From Lonepinella koalarum (GTDB taxonomy: Bacteria; Pseudomonadota; Gammaproteobacteria; Enterobacterales; Pasteurellaceae), in assembly GCA_030525745.1 (NCBI GenBank), contig JAUNED010000001.1, forward strand, positions 100,093 through 164,092: a stretch of DNA of 64,000 bases, read 5' to 3'. Positions 21,091-32,486 of this stretch are shown here, in pieces. A program made the translations under genes and the position numbers. The notes beneath the pieces are model-generated. The model saw nothing but the letters and a program-made list of their open reading frames with translations. It did not search any database and was not told where the DNA came from. Position 1 is the stretch's first letter; each line of letters starts with the position of its first letter.

Positions 21091-21118
21091 ATTATACGAA
21101 GATTTTTATCCCAAGCAA
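21091..21118 (-). promoter_or_regulatory. Promoter of the tRNA-Gly gene
   Basis: On the minus strand TTGCTT (21113-21118) and a perfect TATAAT (21091-21096) are 16 bases apart, about 37 bases before the tRNA 5' end. Confidence 0.65.
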
Positions 21119-21150
21119 GCAAAAATTTGTCAAAAATTATTGCTTGCTTG
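21112..21150. repeat. 11-bp perfect inverted repeat between orn and tRNA-Gly
   Basis: CAAGCAAGCAA (21112-21122) and TTGCTTGCTTG (21140-21150) flank 17 bases. It begins 4 bases after the orn stop codon, so it may end or stabilise the orn transcript, although no T-run follows. Its left arm overlaps the -35 of the tRNA promoter. Confidence 0.55.
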
Positions 21151-21154
21151 AATT

Positions 21155-21703
21155 TTAGTCTAATTTAATGAAATGCTCACGGTAATAAGCCAATTCTTTA
21201 ATACTTTCCCGAATATCGTCTAAAGCTAAGTGAGAGTTGGTTTTGGTAAATCCGTCCAATAATTCCGGTTTCCAACGGCGAGCCAGCTCTTTTAAGGTGC
21301 TGACATCTAAATGGCGATAGTGGAAATAATCCGCTAAATCCGGCATATAGTTAAATAAAAAACGCTTATCTTGCGCCACACTGTTGCCACAAATCGGCGA
21401 AGCGCCTTTAGGTACCCATTTTTTCAAAAAATCCAAGGTTTGTAATTCGGCGGCACGTTCCGTTAATTTACTGGCTTTAACACGCTCGATTAAACCGTTT
21501 TCATTGTGGGTTTTTTGACACCAATCACTCATTTTGCTTAATAATTCATCGGATTGATGCACCGCCAATACAGGTCCTTCCGCTAAAATAGTTAAATTTT
21601 TATCTGTCACAATGGTGGCAATTTCAATAATACGTTCTTTTTCAGGATCCAATCCTGTCATTTCTAAATCAATCCAAATCAGATTTTCTTTATCTTGAGC
21701 CAT
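21155..21703 (-). CDS. orn: Oligoribonuclease
   Basis: DEDDh 3'-5' exoribonuclease that degrades 2-5 nt RNAs and linear pGpG to mononucleotides. '[10 protein letters not shown]' near the N-terminus carries the first Asp/Glu pair, and 'HLALDDI' near the C-terminus the His/Asp of motif III. At 182 aa it is the usual length. It is divergent from ndh and separated from the tRNA by a hairpin. Confidence 0.96.
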   Translation of the reverse strand: MAQDKENLIWIDLEMTGLDPEKERIIEIATIVTDKNLTILAEGPVLAVHQSDELLSKMSDWCQKTHNENGLIERVKASKLTERAAELQTLDFLKKWVPKGASPICGNSVAQDKRFLFNYMPDLADYFHYRHLDVSTLKELARRWKPELLDGFTKTNSHLALDDIRESIKELAYYREHFIKLD

Positions 21704-21803
21704 ATTTTCAGTATCCTATGTGAAATTTTTCTCGTATTTTAGCGAAAAACTCGCTGAAATACGACCGCACTTTTGGTTTGTTTCCGATTTCATGAATATT
21801 CAA

Positions 21804-21832
21804 TTTACCAATTTGCATATTTTCTCTATACT
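21804..21832 (+). promoter_or_regulatory. Candidate promoter of ndh
   Basis: TTTACC (21804-21809), a 17-base spacer and TATACT (21827-21832) lie 35 bases before the ndh ATG. This is a good sigma-70 fit. Confidence 0.6.
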
Positions 21833-21867
21833 GCTAAGCAGTTTAGTTTAAATTTTGGAACTTCATT

Positions 21868-23187
21868 ATGAATAAAAATATTGTTGTAGTTGGTGGTGGT
21901 GCCGGCGGATTAGAATTGGTTACTTATTTGGGGAACAAATTAGGTAATCAAGCAAAGGTTAGCCTTATAGATCGTAATCCAACCCATTTATGGAAGCCGT
22001 TATTACACGAAGTTGCCACTGGTATCTTAGATATAGGTACTGATGCAGTAAGCTATCGGGCTCAGGCTCATCAAAATAACTTCCATTTTGAGCAGGGTAC
22101 TATTACAAGAATTGATCGTACCAATAAATATATTGAATTAGCACCGATTTATAGCCAAGAAGGTATTCCCATTGTAGTTGCTCGTCGTCTTCCGTATGAT
22201 TATTTAGTACTTGCTATTGGTAGTAAATCTAATGATTTCAATACAAAAGGTGTTGCGGAACATTGTATTTTTCTCGACAGTAGCGATCAGGCGTTACGTT
22301 TTCAGCACAATATGTTGTCCTTATTTTTACGTTTTTCCGAGAATTTTAATTTATCTGAAATTGGAGAAGAAAGTCAGCAACAACCTTTGGTAGAAGAAGG
22401 CAAAGTCAATATTGCTATCGTGGGTGGGGGGGCTACAGGAGTGGAATTGGCGGCGGAGCTTTATTCTGCCACACAATATCTTTCTTTGTACGGTTATGGA
22501 CATATTGATACGGACTGTTTGCAAGTAACCTTAATTGAAGCAAGTAGCAGTTTATTACCGGCATTGCCACAAAAAGTATCCCAAGCAGTTCATCGAGAGT
22601 TGAGTGAACTGGGTGTTAATGTGAAGCTCAATACAATGGTTGTAGAAGCAACCGCTAATGGTTTTGTGACTAAAGATGGCGAATATATTGCAGCTGATTT
22701 AATGGTATGGTCTGCCGGAGTGAGAGCTTCCAGCGTTACCCGGCAATTTGATGGATTAGAATTAAATCGAATTAATCAGATTCATATTAAAGAGACATTG
22801 CAAACGACCGTAGATGACTGTATTTTTGCTATTGGCGATTGTGCTTTTTTATTGCAAGAGAATGGAAAGCCAGTACCTCCAAGAGCACAATCTGCTCATC
22901 AAATGGCTAGGGTTTGCGGTAAAAATATTGTGGCACTTTTTCAACAAAAAACGCTTCGTCATTTTAAGTACAATGATAAAGGATCTTTGGTCTCTTTGGC
23001 TAATTTTAGCACAGTTGGTTCCTTGTTTAATAATACATTAACTGTTGAAGGAAAATTAGCTCGTTTAGCCTATATTTCACTGTATCGTTTACATCAACAT
23101 GCTTTGTTTGGTTGTGTGAAAACAGGGTTGTTAATTTTAATCGGTCGAATTAATCGTTTCTTAAAACCAAAAATGAAGTTGCATTAA
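21868..23187 (+). CDS. ndh: Type II NADH dehydrogenase (NDH-2)
   Basis: Non-pumping FAD enzyme passing electrons from NADH to quinone at the inner membrane. Two Rossmann signatures are visible, GGGAGGLEL at the N-terminus and GGGATGVELAAEL in the middle, plus 'IFAIGDCA' for FAD ribityl binding and 'PPRAQSAHQMA' near the quinone site. The basic, hydrophobic C-terminus should attach to the membrane. At 439 aa it is the expected length. It is single and divergent from orn. Confidence 0.94.
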   Translation: MNKNIVVVGGGAGGLELVTYLGNKLGNQAKVSLIDRNPTHLWKPLLHEVATGILDIGTDAVSYRAQAHQNNFHFEQGTITRIDRTNKYIELAPIYSQEGIPIVVARRLPYDYLVLAIGSKSNDFNTKGVAEHCIFLDSSDQALRFQHNMLSLFLRFSENFNLSEIGEESQQQPLVEEGKVNIAIVGGGATGVELAAELYSATQYLSLYGYGHIDTDCLQVTLIEASSSLLPALPQKVSQAVHRELSELGVNVKLNTMVVEATANGFVTKDGEYIAADLMVWSAGVRASSVTRQFDGLELNRINQIHIKETLQTTVDDCIFAIGDCAFLLQENGKPVPPRAQSAHQMARVCGKNIVALFQQKTLRHFKYNDKGSLVSLANFSTVGSLFNNTLTVEGKLARLAYISLYRLHQHALFGCVKTGLLILIGRINRFLKPKMKLH

Positions 23188-23229
23188 TTTTATTAAACGT
23201 AAAAGAATGTCATCTCTAAGGAAATTGTC

Positions 23230-24276
23230 TTGGCCAAAGTCAAATTAACCCAAAACCAAAAACGCCGCATTCATGCCAATAATGCCAAAGCACTTGACCG
23301 TCATCAGAGACAAGCCAAAAAACAAATGGATTGGCAGGAAGAGATGTTGGGTGAGACGCAGGACGGCATCGTCGTCAGTCGCTATTCGATGCACGCTGAT
23401 GTGGAAAATGCGCAAGGAGAGGTTTTTCGCTGTAATTTGCGTCGCACATTACATTCTGTGGTGGTAGGCGACCGGGTAATTTGGCGTGAAGGAAAAGAGC
23501 AGCTGCAAGGGATTAGCGGTGTGATTGAAGCCGTGCAACCAAGACAAAATGAACTGAGCAGGCCTGATTATTATGACGGTTTAAAAGTGATGGCGGCGAA
23601 TATTGACCGTATTATTATTGTGTCTGCGGTCTTGCCGAGTTTATCTTTAAATATTATCGACCGTTATTTGGTGATTTGTGAAACGGCCAAGATCCAGCCT
23701 GTTATTATATTAAATAAAGCGGATTTATTATCTGATGAAGCTATGTCGGAAGCGGAGCAACAACTGAAAATTTACCAAGACATCGGCTACAAAACAATGA
23801 TGATTTCCGCTAAAAGCGGCAAAAATATGGAAAATTTTACCGCACTTTTATCCCAAGGAACATCTATTTTCGTGGGGCAATCCGGTGTTGGAAAATCCAG
23901 TTTAATTAATTATATTTTGCCGGAAGTGAATGCCCAAACAGGCGACATTAGCGAAAATTCGGGGTTAGGCCAACATACCACAACGGCCTCCCGTTTATAT
24001 CATTTGCCACAAGGTGGCAATCTTATTGATAGCCCGGGTATTCGTGAATTCGGTTTATGGCACTTAGAGCCGGAGCAAATTACACAAGGCTATCGGGAAT
24101 TTCACTATTTTCTCGGCACCTGTAAATTCCGTGATTGCAAACATCTGAACGACCCACAATGTGCTTTGCGGGAAGCAGTGGAACAAGGCAAAATTCACCC
24201 CCTCCGATTTGAAAATTACCACCGTCTCCTTGCCGGCAGAGAAGAAAGTAAATCTCAGCGCTATTTTGTGGAATAG
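23230..24276 (+). CDS. rsgA: Small ribosomal subunit biogenesis GTPase RsgA
   Basis: Circularly permuted GTPase that checks late 30S maturation. An N-terminal OB fold is followed by a G domain in permuted order: NKAD (G4), [10 protein letters not shown] (G1), DSPGIREF (G3). A C-terminal zinc knuckle ([14 protein letters not shown]) follows. The start is a TTG: AAGGAA lies 6 bases before it, the encoded start (M)AKVKLTQNQ matches the family, and no ATG fits. At 348 aa it is full length. It follows ndh by 42 bases. Confidence 0.95.
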   Translation: MAKVKLTQNQKRRIHANNAKALDRHQRQAKKQMDWQEEMLGETQDGIVVSRYSMHADVENAQGEVFRCNLRRTLHSVVVGDRVIWREGKEQLQGISGVIEAVQPRQNELSRPDYYDGLKVMAANIDRIIIVSAVLPSLSLNIIDRYLVICETAKIQPVIILNKADLLSDEAMSEAEQQLKIYQDIGYKTMMISAKSGKNMENFTALLSQGTSIFVGQSGVGKSSLINYILPEVNAQTGDISENSGLGQHTTTASRLYHLPQGGNLIDSPGIREFGLWHLEPEQITQGYREFHYFLGTCKFRDCKHLNDPQCALREAVEQGKIHPLRFENYHRLLAGREESKSQRYFVE

Positions 24277-24453
24277 CTTTCTTGTGTCTTTATTCATACT
24301 CAAGAGATCCTAATGATTTATTATTGGGACTTTTTTGTCATTCTGTCTAATCTCGAGTAATCAACAGACCCTAAAAGTGCGGTCAAAAAATTCCCTTTTT
24401 TTCTGTTTTGAGCCTTGGTTTGATCGAATTGTTTGTTAATTAAGCTGAAATCG

Positions 24454-24463
24454 TTTTTTTTTT
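24454..24463. repeat. Poly-T tract (T10) upstream of the second trimeric autotransporter gene
   Basis: Ten consecutive T lie about 108 bases before the ATG at 24571. Homopolymers of this size can slip and alter promoter activity, but no clear promoter elements place it between -35 and -10. Confidence 0.5.
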
Positions 24464-24570
24464 GCTCAATCGGAAGATTTTTATTGTTATCAGATGAATT
24501 AATATTCTCAAGTTGTTGCTTTTTGTGTAGAATGCGCACCTTTTTTTATGTATTTATTTAGGAAATATCA

Positions 24571-26286
24571 ATGAAATTACATCATAGACACATTTTTACT
24601 TTATCTGTTATTACTTCATCTATTCTATTGACTCATAATGAGACTTTTGCGGCTTTTAATGGAATTAATTCACAACAGGGAATTGCGGTCACATCGAATG
24701 CTTCAATACCGGCAACAGCAAGTACATCAGAAACTATTGCTATAGGTAATCGTGCAGTTGCTAACGGAAAAAATACAGGTTTAAGAGCGATGTTGTTGGG
24801 CAATTTACCTAATGCGCAAGGCGGTCTTTCGATTGGTGAAAATGCGGAATCTCAAGAAAACGGGATCCATATTGGCCATCGTACACAAAAAGCGGCTTAT
24901 GGCAGTCGTGCAGGGGCAACTATCGTGGGAACAGATTCAGATAGTGGCGGTTTAATGTCGAGTGTTTTTGGTACGGGAAGCAAAGTAAAAATCGACCAAA
25001 ATGTGAAGGCATTTGGTTTATCTAATGTTCAGGGTACATTGGCAAGTTCTGTTGGTGCTTATAATATTATTGATGCAACCAAACAAACCTATGACGGTAT
25101 GGCAACTGCGATTGTGGGGGCGGCTAATACCATTGAAGGCTCAAATGGCTCAACTATTTTCGGGGTAGGCAATAAAATTTCCAATTCTTATGTGGATCCG
25201 GCCTTAACTGCTCCTCAAGCATTGAGTATGTTGGGTGGAGATCTCTCGGTAATCGGTGATACAGAATTGGCTTCCGTTGGTGTGATGGGCGGTGGAAATA
25301 CTGTGGATTATGGTCGTTTATCGACGGTCAATGGGGTGAAAAATACATTAAAAGGCAAAAATGGTGACTTGGCTGAACGTAACCAAATTACCGGTTATAA
25401 AAATACTGTGACGGATTCTGACGATACTATTTTAACCGGTACAGAAAATACTGTAACAAACGGAAAACAAAACATTGTGTTAGGTGATCAACATAATTTA
25501 GTGGGTGATAGCCAAGACCAAAATAAACGTAATGTAGTGATTGGTTACAGTGATAACACAGAATGGAAAAATATTTCTAAGACAGTGGCATTAGGTTCGG
25601 ATCAGAAAATTGAAGATGATGTGAAAGAGGCTGTGTTGGTGGGTGATAAAGCAGAGGTGAAAGTATCTACTGCGGTTGCCTTAGGCTCCTCTTCGTTAGC
25701 GGATAGAGCTGCGGTTAGCGAAACTGCAGTGACTACCTCATCAGGTAATGCAGATGCAACGAATAATGAAGTTTACGCATTAGAGATTGCTGATGATGCG
25801 GATAAAAGTGCGGTGAAAAATACCGTAAAAGGTGAATTGGCTGCAGTATCTGTAGGAAATTCAAATGCAACCCGTCAAATTACTAATGTGGCGGCAGGAT
25901 CAGCGGATACGGATGTGGTGAATGTGGCACAATTAAAATCAGTCGGTAATGCAGTTGAACGCAATACAACGAATATCACCAATATTTCCAATAATCTCAA
26001 TCAAGTTCGTAACCAAGTGGATAATTTAGATCGCAAAGTGAATAAATTGGATAAACGTTTAACCGCAGGTATTGCCGGTGCGACCGCAATTGCTTTCCTT
26101 GAACGTCCGAATGCACCGGGTAAAAGCATGGTTTCTGTAGCTGTCGGAGGATACCGTAATGCGTCAGCGATTGCTGTAGGTTATGCCAAAAATAGCGAAA
26201 ACAACAAACGCACCGTCAAGTTCGGTGTGGGCATTAATACCCAAAAAGACATTCACTGGGGCGGTAGCCTTGGTTATCAGTGGTAA
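24571..26286 (+). CDS. Trimeric autotransporter adhesin, shorter (YadA-like anchor)
   Basis: A 571-residue outer-membrane protein. A signal peptide (core 'SVITSSILLTHNETFA') precedes a long beta-rich passenger, with head-type repeats such as 'ETIAIGNRAVANGKN' and 'SIGENAESQENGIHIGH' and many Asn/Thr/Gly turns. A neck motif ('NVAAGSADTDVVNVAQLKSVG'), a coiled coil with 'NLDRKVNKLDKRL', and a C-terminal anchor ending GGSLGYQW follow. It is complete and in frame from an ATG with AGGAAATATCA before it, with no repeat tract in its start. It has a terminator of its own. Ligand unknown. Confidence 0.9.
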   Translation: MKLHHRHIFTLSVITSSILLTHNETFAAFNGINSQQGIAVTSNASIPATASTSETIAIGNRAVANGKNTGLRAMLLGNLPNAQGGLSIGENAESQENGIHIGHRTQKAAYGSRAGATIVGTDSDSGGLMSSVFGTGSKVKIDQNVKAFGLSNVQGTLASSVGAYNIIDATKQTYDGMATAIVGAANTIEGSNGSTIFGVGNKISNSYVDPALTAPQALSMLGGDLSVIGDTELASVGVMGGGNTVDYGRLSTVNGVKNTLKGKNGDLAERNQITGYKNTVTDSDDTILTGTENTVTNGKQNIVLGDQHNLVGDSQDQNKRNVVIGYSDNTEWKNISKTVALGSDQKIEDDVKEAVLVGDKAEVKVSTAVALGSSSLADRAAVSETAVTTSSGNADATNNEVYALEIADDADKSAVKNTVKGELAAVSVGNSNATRQITNVAAGSADTDVVNVAQLKSVGNAVERNTTNITNISNNLNQVRNQVDNLDRKVNKLDKRLTAGIAGATAIAFLERPNAPGKSMVSVAVGGYRNASAIAVGYAKNSENNKRTVKFGVGINTQKDIHWGGSLGYQW

Positions 26287-26302
26287 TTAATGAATTTGAT
26301 AG

Positions 26303-26332
26303 ATAGGCAGCGTTAATGTTGCCTATTTTTTT
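26303..26332 (+). terminator. Terminator after the second trimeric autotransporter gene
   Basis: ATAGGCAGC / GTTGCCTAT (one G:U pair, 6-base loop) followed by seven T. Confidence 0.8.
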
Positions 26333-26365
26333 ATTTGGGAATTGGCTTGTTTATTGATTCACTGA

Positions 26366-29459
<3,094 letters not shown>

Positions 29460-29505
29460 CACGCCCAAATTTTGATTGGAAAGTGCGGTTGAAAATTACC
29501 CTAAA

Positions 29506-30225
29506 ATGAAAGAATTAGATCCGAATAATATCCCGAAACACGTTGCTATTATTATGGACGGCAACGGGCGTTGGGCGAAGCAACAAGGTAAAATGCGGAT
29601 TTTCGGTCATACAAATGGTGTAAAGGCGGTACGGAAATCGGTATCTTATGCTCGTCAAATCGGGATTCAATCGCTGACTTTATATGCATTTAGCAGCGAG
29701 AATTGGAATCGCCCGGAGCAGGAAGTTTCAGCTTTAATGACGTTATTTATGCAGGCTTTGGACGGTGAAGTGAAAAAACTGCATAAAAACAATATTCGTT
29801 TGAAAATTTTGGGCGATACCGCCAAATTTAGTGAAGCTTTGCAGGTGAAAATCCGAAAAGCGGAAAAACTGACCGAAAATAATACCGCACTTACCCTCAA
29901 TATTGCGGCAAATTATGGTGGTTGTTGGGATATTGTACAAGCAGCGAAACACTTAGCTGTTGAAGTACAAGCAGGAAAATTAAGTGTGGATCAAATTGAT
30001 GCACAACTTTTCCAACAAAAGTTAGTAACGGAAGATCAGGCACCGGTAGACTTATTAATTCGTACCAGTGGAGAACAGCGAATCAGTAATTTTTTATTGT
30101 GGCAAATTGCTTATGCTGAGTTGTTTTTCTCCGAAGTGCTTTGGCCGGATTTTGATGAAAATGAATTTAATCGAGCTATTGTTGCTTTCCAACAACGGGA
30201 GCGGCGTTTTGGTGGCTCGGAATAA
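29506..30225 (+). CDS. uppS: Undecaprenyl diphosphate synthase (UppS/IspU)
   Basis: Cis-prenyltransferase adding eight isoprene units to farnesyl-PP to make the C55 carrier for peptidoglycan and O-antigen. '[13 protein letters not shown]' at residues 12-24 holds the Mg-binding Asp18, '[11 protein letters not shown]' follows, and '[15 protein letters not shown]' lies near the end. The frame opens at a TTG inside an uptake signal (29476), but the ATG at 29506 gives the family start and 239 aa. frr and dxr, the usual upstream neighbours, are replaced by lacZ here. Confidence 0.95.
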   Translation: MKELDPNNIPKHVAIIMDGNGRWAKQQGKMRIFGHTNGVKAVRKSVSYARQIGIQSLTLYAFSSENWNRPEQEVSALMTLFMQALDGEVKKLHKNNIRLKILGDTAKFSEALQVKIRKAEKLTENNTALTLNIAANYGGCWDIVQAAKHLAVEVQAGKLSVDQIDAQLFQQKLVTEDQAPVDLLIRTSGEQRISNFLLWQIAYAELFFSEVLWPDFDENEFNRAIVAFQQRERRFGGSE

Positions 30226-30236
30226 AGGAAAATAGA

Positions 30237-31103
30237 ATGCTTAAAGAAAGAGTTTTATCAGCTATTGTACTTATTGCGTTGGTCTTTGCTGTTTTATTTT
30301 TATTCTCACCTTTTTATTTTGTATTGGCGCTTGGAGCCATTGTAGTACTTGGTGTGTGGGAATGGACGCAATTTGCTCGTTTTAAACAGGGCGTATGGCG
30401 ATTTGTGGTTACTGCGGTCAGTGGTGCTTTTTTATTCCTTTGGATTTTAAGCAATGCGGATTATATTGACGCAGGTCGAGCATTTTCAGATCTTGCAGAA
30501 CCTTTATTATTAGTCGCTGTTATTTGGTGGTTTGTGGCATTAGGAATGGTAGTTACTTATCCGAAAACCGCCGGAATTTGGGGCAAATCTTTAATTTTAC
30601 AGCTTATTTTTGCATTTAATACCTTAGTGCCTTTTTTGATTGGTGTCGCAAGTTTGCGTTTGGAAAATTATACGCTTAATTCGTTACATGGCGTTCAATT
30701 ATTATTTTATGTATTGATTTTAGTTTGGGCGGCAGATAGCGGGGCGTATTTTGCCGGACGTGCCTTTGGCAAGCATAAACTTGCACCGAAAGTATCGCCG
30801 GGTAAAACTTGGCAAGGCGTTATTGGTGGTTTATTAACCGCTTGTGCGCTTGCCTTTGCCTTTATTTCTTTTATGGGTGAAAACTTATTTTTACATGGAA
30901 ATGTGCAAAATCTGACCGCTCTTTCTGTGGCTACCGTTGCCGTTTCTGTCTTAGGTGATTTAACCGAAAGCATGTTTAAACGTGAAAGCGGTATTAAAGA
31001 TAGCGGTAATATTATTCCGGGGCATGGTGGTATTTTAGATCGTATTGATAGTTTGACTGCGGCTGTACCGTTTTTTGCTTATTTCTATTTCTTTTGGCTA
31101 TAA
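30237..31103 (+). CDS. cdsA: Phosphatidate cytidylyltransferase (CDP-diglyceride synthase)
   Basis: Polytopic inner-membrane enzyme converting phosphatidic acid and CTP to CDP-diacylglycerol. At 288 aa it has about eight membrane segments and the C-terminal signature 'KRESGIKDSGNIIPGHGGILDRIDS'-type block (read as KDSGNIIPGHGG then DRIDS). This is the main housekeeping copy in the uppS-cdsA-rseP order; a second CdsA-like gene lies at 40970-41890. Confidence 0.95.
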   Translation: MLKERVLSAIVLIALVFAVLFLFSPFYFVLALGAIVVLGVWEWTQFARFKQGVWRFVVTAVSGAFLFLWILSNADYIDAGRAFSDLAEPLLLVAVIWWFVALGMVVTYPKTAGIWGKSLILQLIFAFNTLVPFLIGVASLRLENYTLNSLHGVQLLFYVLILVWAADSGAYFAGRAFGKHKLAPKVSPGKTWQGVIGGLLTACALAFAFISFMGENLFLHGNVQNLTALSVATVAVSVLGDLTESMFKRESGIKDSGNIIPGHGGILDRIDSLTAAVPFFAYFYFFWL

Positions 31104-31112
31104 GGCGGTTGC

Positions 31113-32441
31113 ATGTCGTTTTTGTGGTCGCTGTTTTCCTTTCTGATTGTTATTGGTGTGTTGGTCTCTGTGCATGAATACGGACATTTTTGGGCTGCCC
31201 GAAAGTGTGGTATTAAAGTGCATCGTTTTTCGGTCGGGTTCGGTAAAGTATTGTGGTCGAAGAAAGATAAACAGGGGACAGAATTTGCGATTTCTGCGAT
31301 TCCGCTCGGTGGTTATGTGAAAATGCTCGATGAACGTAATGAGCAAGTACCGGAGGAATTAAAATCCCAATCTTTTAATAGTAAAACAGTGTTGCAACGA
31401 GCTTTCGTCATTTTTGCCGGTCCCTTGGCGAACTTTATTTTTGCCCTATTGTCTTATTGGGTGATTTTTGCGACGGGTATTCCTGCCGTGAAACCGGTGA
31501 TTGAACAGATTTTACCTAATACCGTGGCGGCAGAAGCCCGACTTTTACCCAATACACAAATTTTGGCAGTTGATGGCACAGAAGTACCGGATTGGGAAAC
31601 CTTGAATATGTTGTTGGCCGGCAAATTGGGCGACAATCAAGTGATTTTAACCATTACACCTTTTGGTGAAGATCGTCCGAAAGATGTCGTATTAAATACA
31701 GAAAATTGGACCTTTGATCCTGATAAGGAAACCGCTTATCGAGCTTTAGGGATAGAGCTTGTTCGTAATCGAATTGAAGCTAAATTAACCAAGGTAGTGG
31801 AAAATTCTCCAGCAGAAAAAGCCGGGTTACAAGTTGGTGATGAGCTTTATACCATGGAAAATGAACCGATAAAGTGGCATGAAATGGTGGCGCGAATTCA
31901 GCAGGGTGTAACGCAGGAATTAAAAGTGAAACGTAATGGTGAATTCTTTAATATTAGCCTTGCGCCTGAACTGAAAGAGAATAAGTATTTTGTCGGTCTT
32001 TCGCCAACCTTTATTCCGATAGCAGAGCAGTATCGTACAGAATTAAAATATGATATGCTTGTTGCTCTGCAGAAAGGCATTGAGAAAACGGTGCAGGTTG
32101 CTTTACTGACTGTAAAAGTGATTGGTAAATTATTTACAGGAGACATTTCACTGAATAATTTGAGTGGACCGATTTCTATTGCACAAGGTGCAGGTGCGTC
32201 GTCACAAATCGGTCTGATGTATTATTTGGGTTTTATGGCCTTAATCAGTGTAAATTTAGGGATTATGAATTTGTTGCCTTTACCTGTGCTTGATGGTGGG
32301 CATTTGGTCTTTTTGGCGGCTGAAGGTATTCGTGGAAAACCGGTTTCGGAGCGTATTCAGGAATTATGTTACCGAGTGGGTGCCGCATTATTATTAACAT
32401 TAACGATATTTGCTTTATTTAATGATTTTTTACGTTTATAA
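31113..32441 (+). CDS. rseP: Site-2 intramembrane zinc protease RseP
   Basis: Cleaves the anti-sigma factor RseA within the membrane in the envelope stress response and also removes remnant signal peptides. The zinc motif HEYGH lies in the first membrane segment, two PDZ domains fill the middle, and 'NLLPLPVLDGGHL' supplies the third metal ligand in the C-terminal part. At 442 aa it is the normal length. It sits 9 bases after cdsA. Confidence 0.96.
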   Translation: MSFLWSLFSFLIVIGVLVSVHEYGHFWAARKCGIKVHRFSVGFGKVLWSKKDKQGTEFAISAIPLGGYVKMLDERNEQVPEELKSQSFNSKTVLQRAFVIFAGPLANFIFALLSYWVIFATGIPAVKPVIEQILPNTVAAEARLLPNTQILAVDGTEVPDWETLNMLLAGKLGDNQVILTITPFGEDRPKDVVLNTENWTFDPDKETAYRALGIELVRNRIEAKLTKVVENSPAEKAGLQVGDELYTMENEPIKWHEMVARIQQGVTQELKVKRNGEFFNISLAPELKENKYFVGLSPTFIPIAEQYRTELKYDMLVALQKGIEKTVQVALLTVKVIGKLFTGDISLNNLSGPISIAQGAGASSQIGLMYYLGFMALISVNLGIMNLLPLPVLDGGHLVFLAAEGIRGKPVSERIQELCYRVGAALLLTLTIFALFNDFLRL

Positions 32442-32486
32442 AACGCATAAAAATTAAACCGCACTTTTTAGTAAAAAGGGAAAACT

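Noticed and set aside
24321..24539. A 72-codon minus-strand reading frame between rsgA and the second autotransporter gene
   Set aside because: No ribosome site; its C-terminal half is just the translation of an uptake signal and the ATCAACAGACCCTA repeat.
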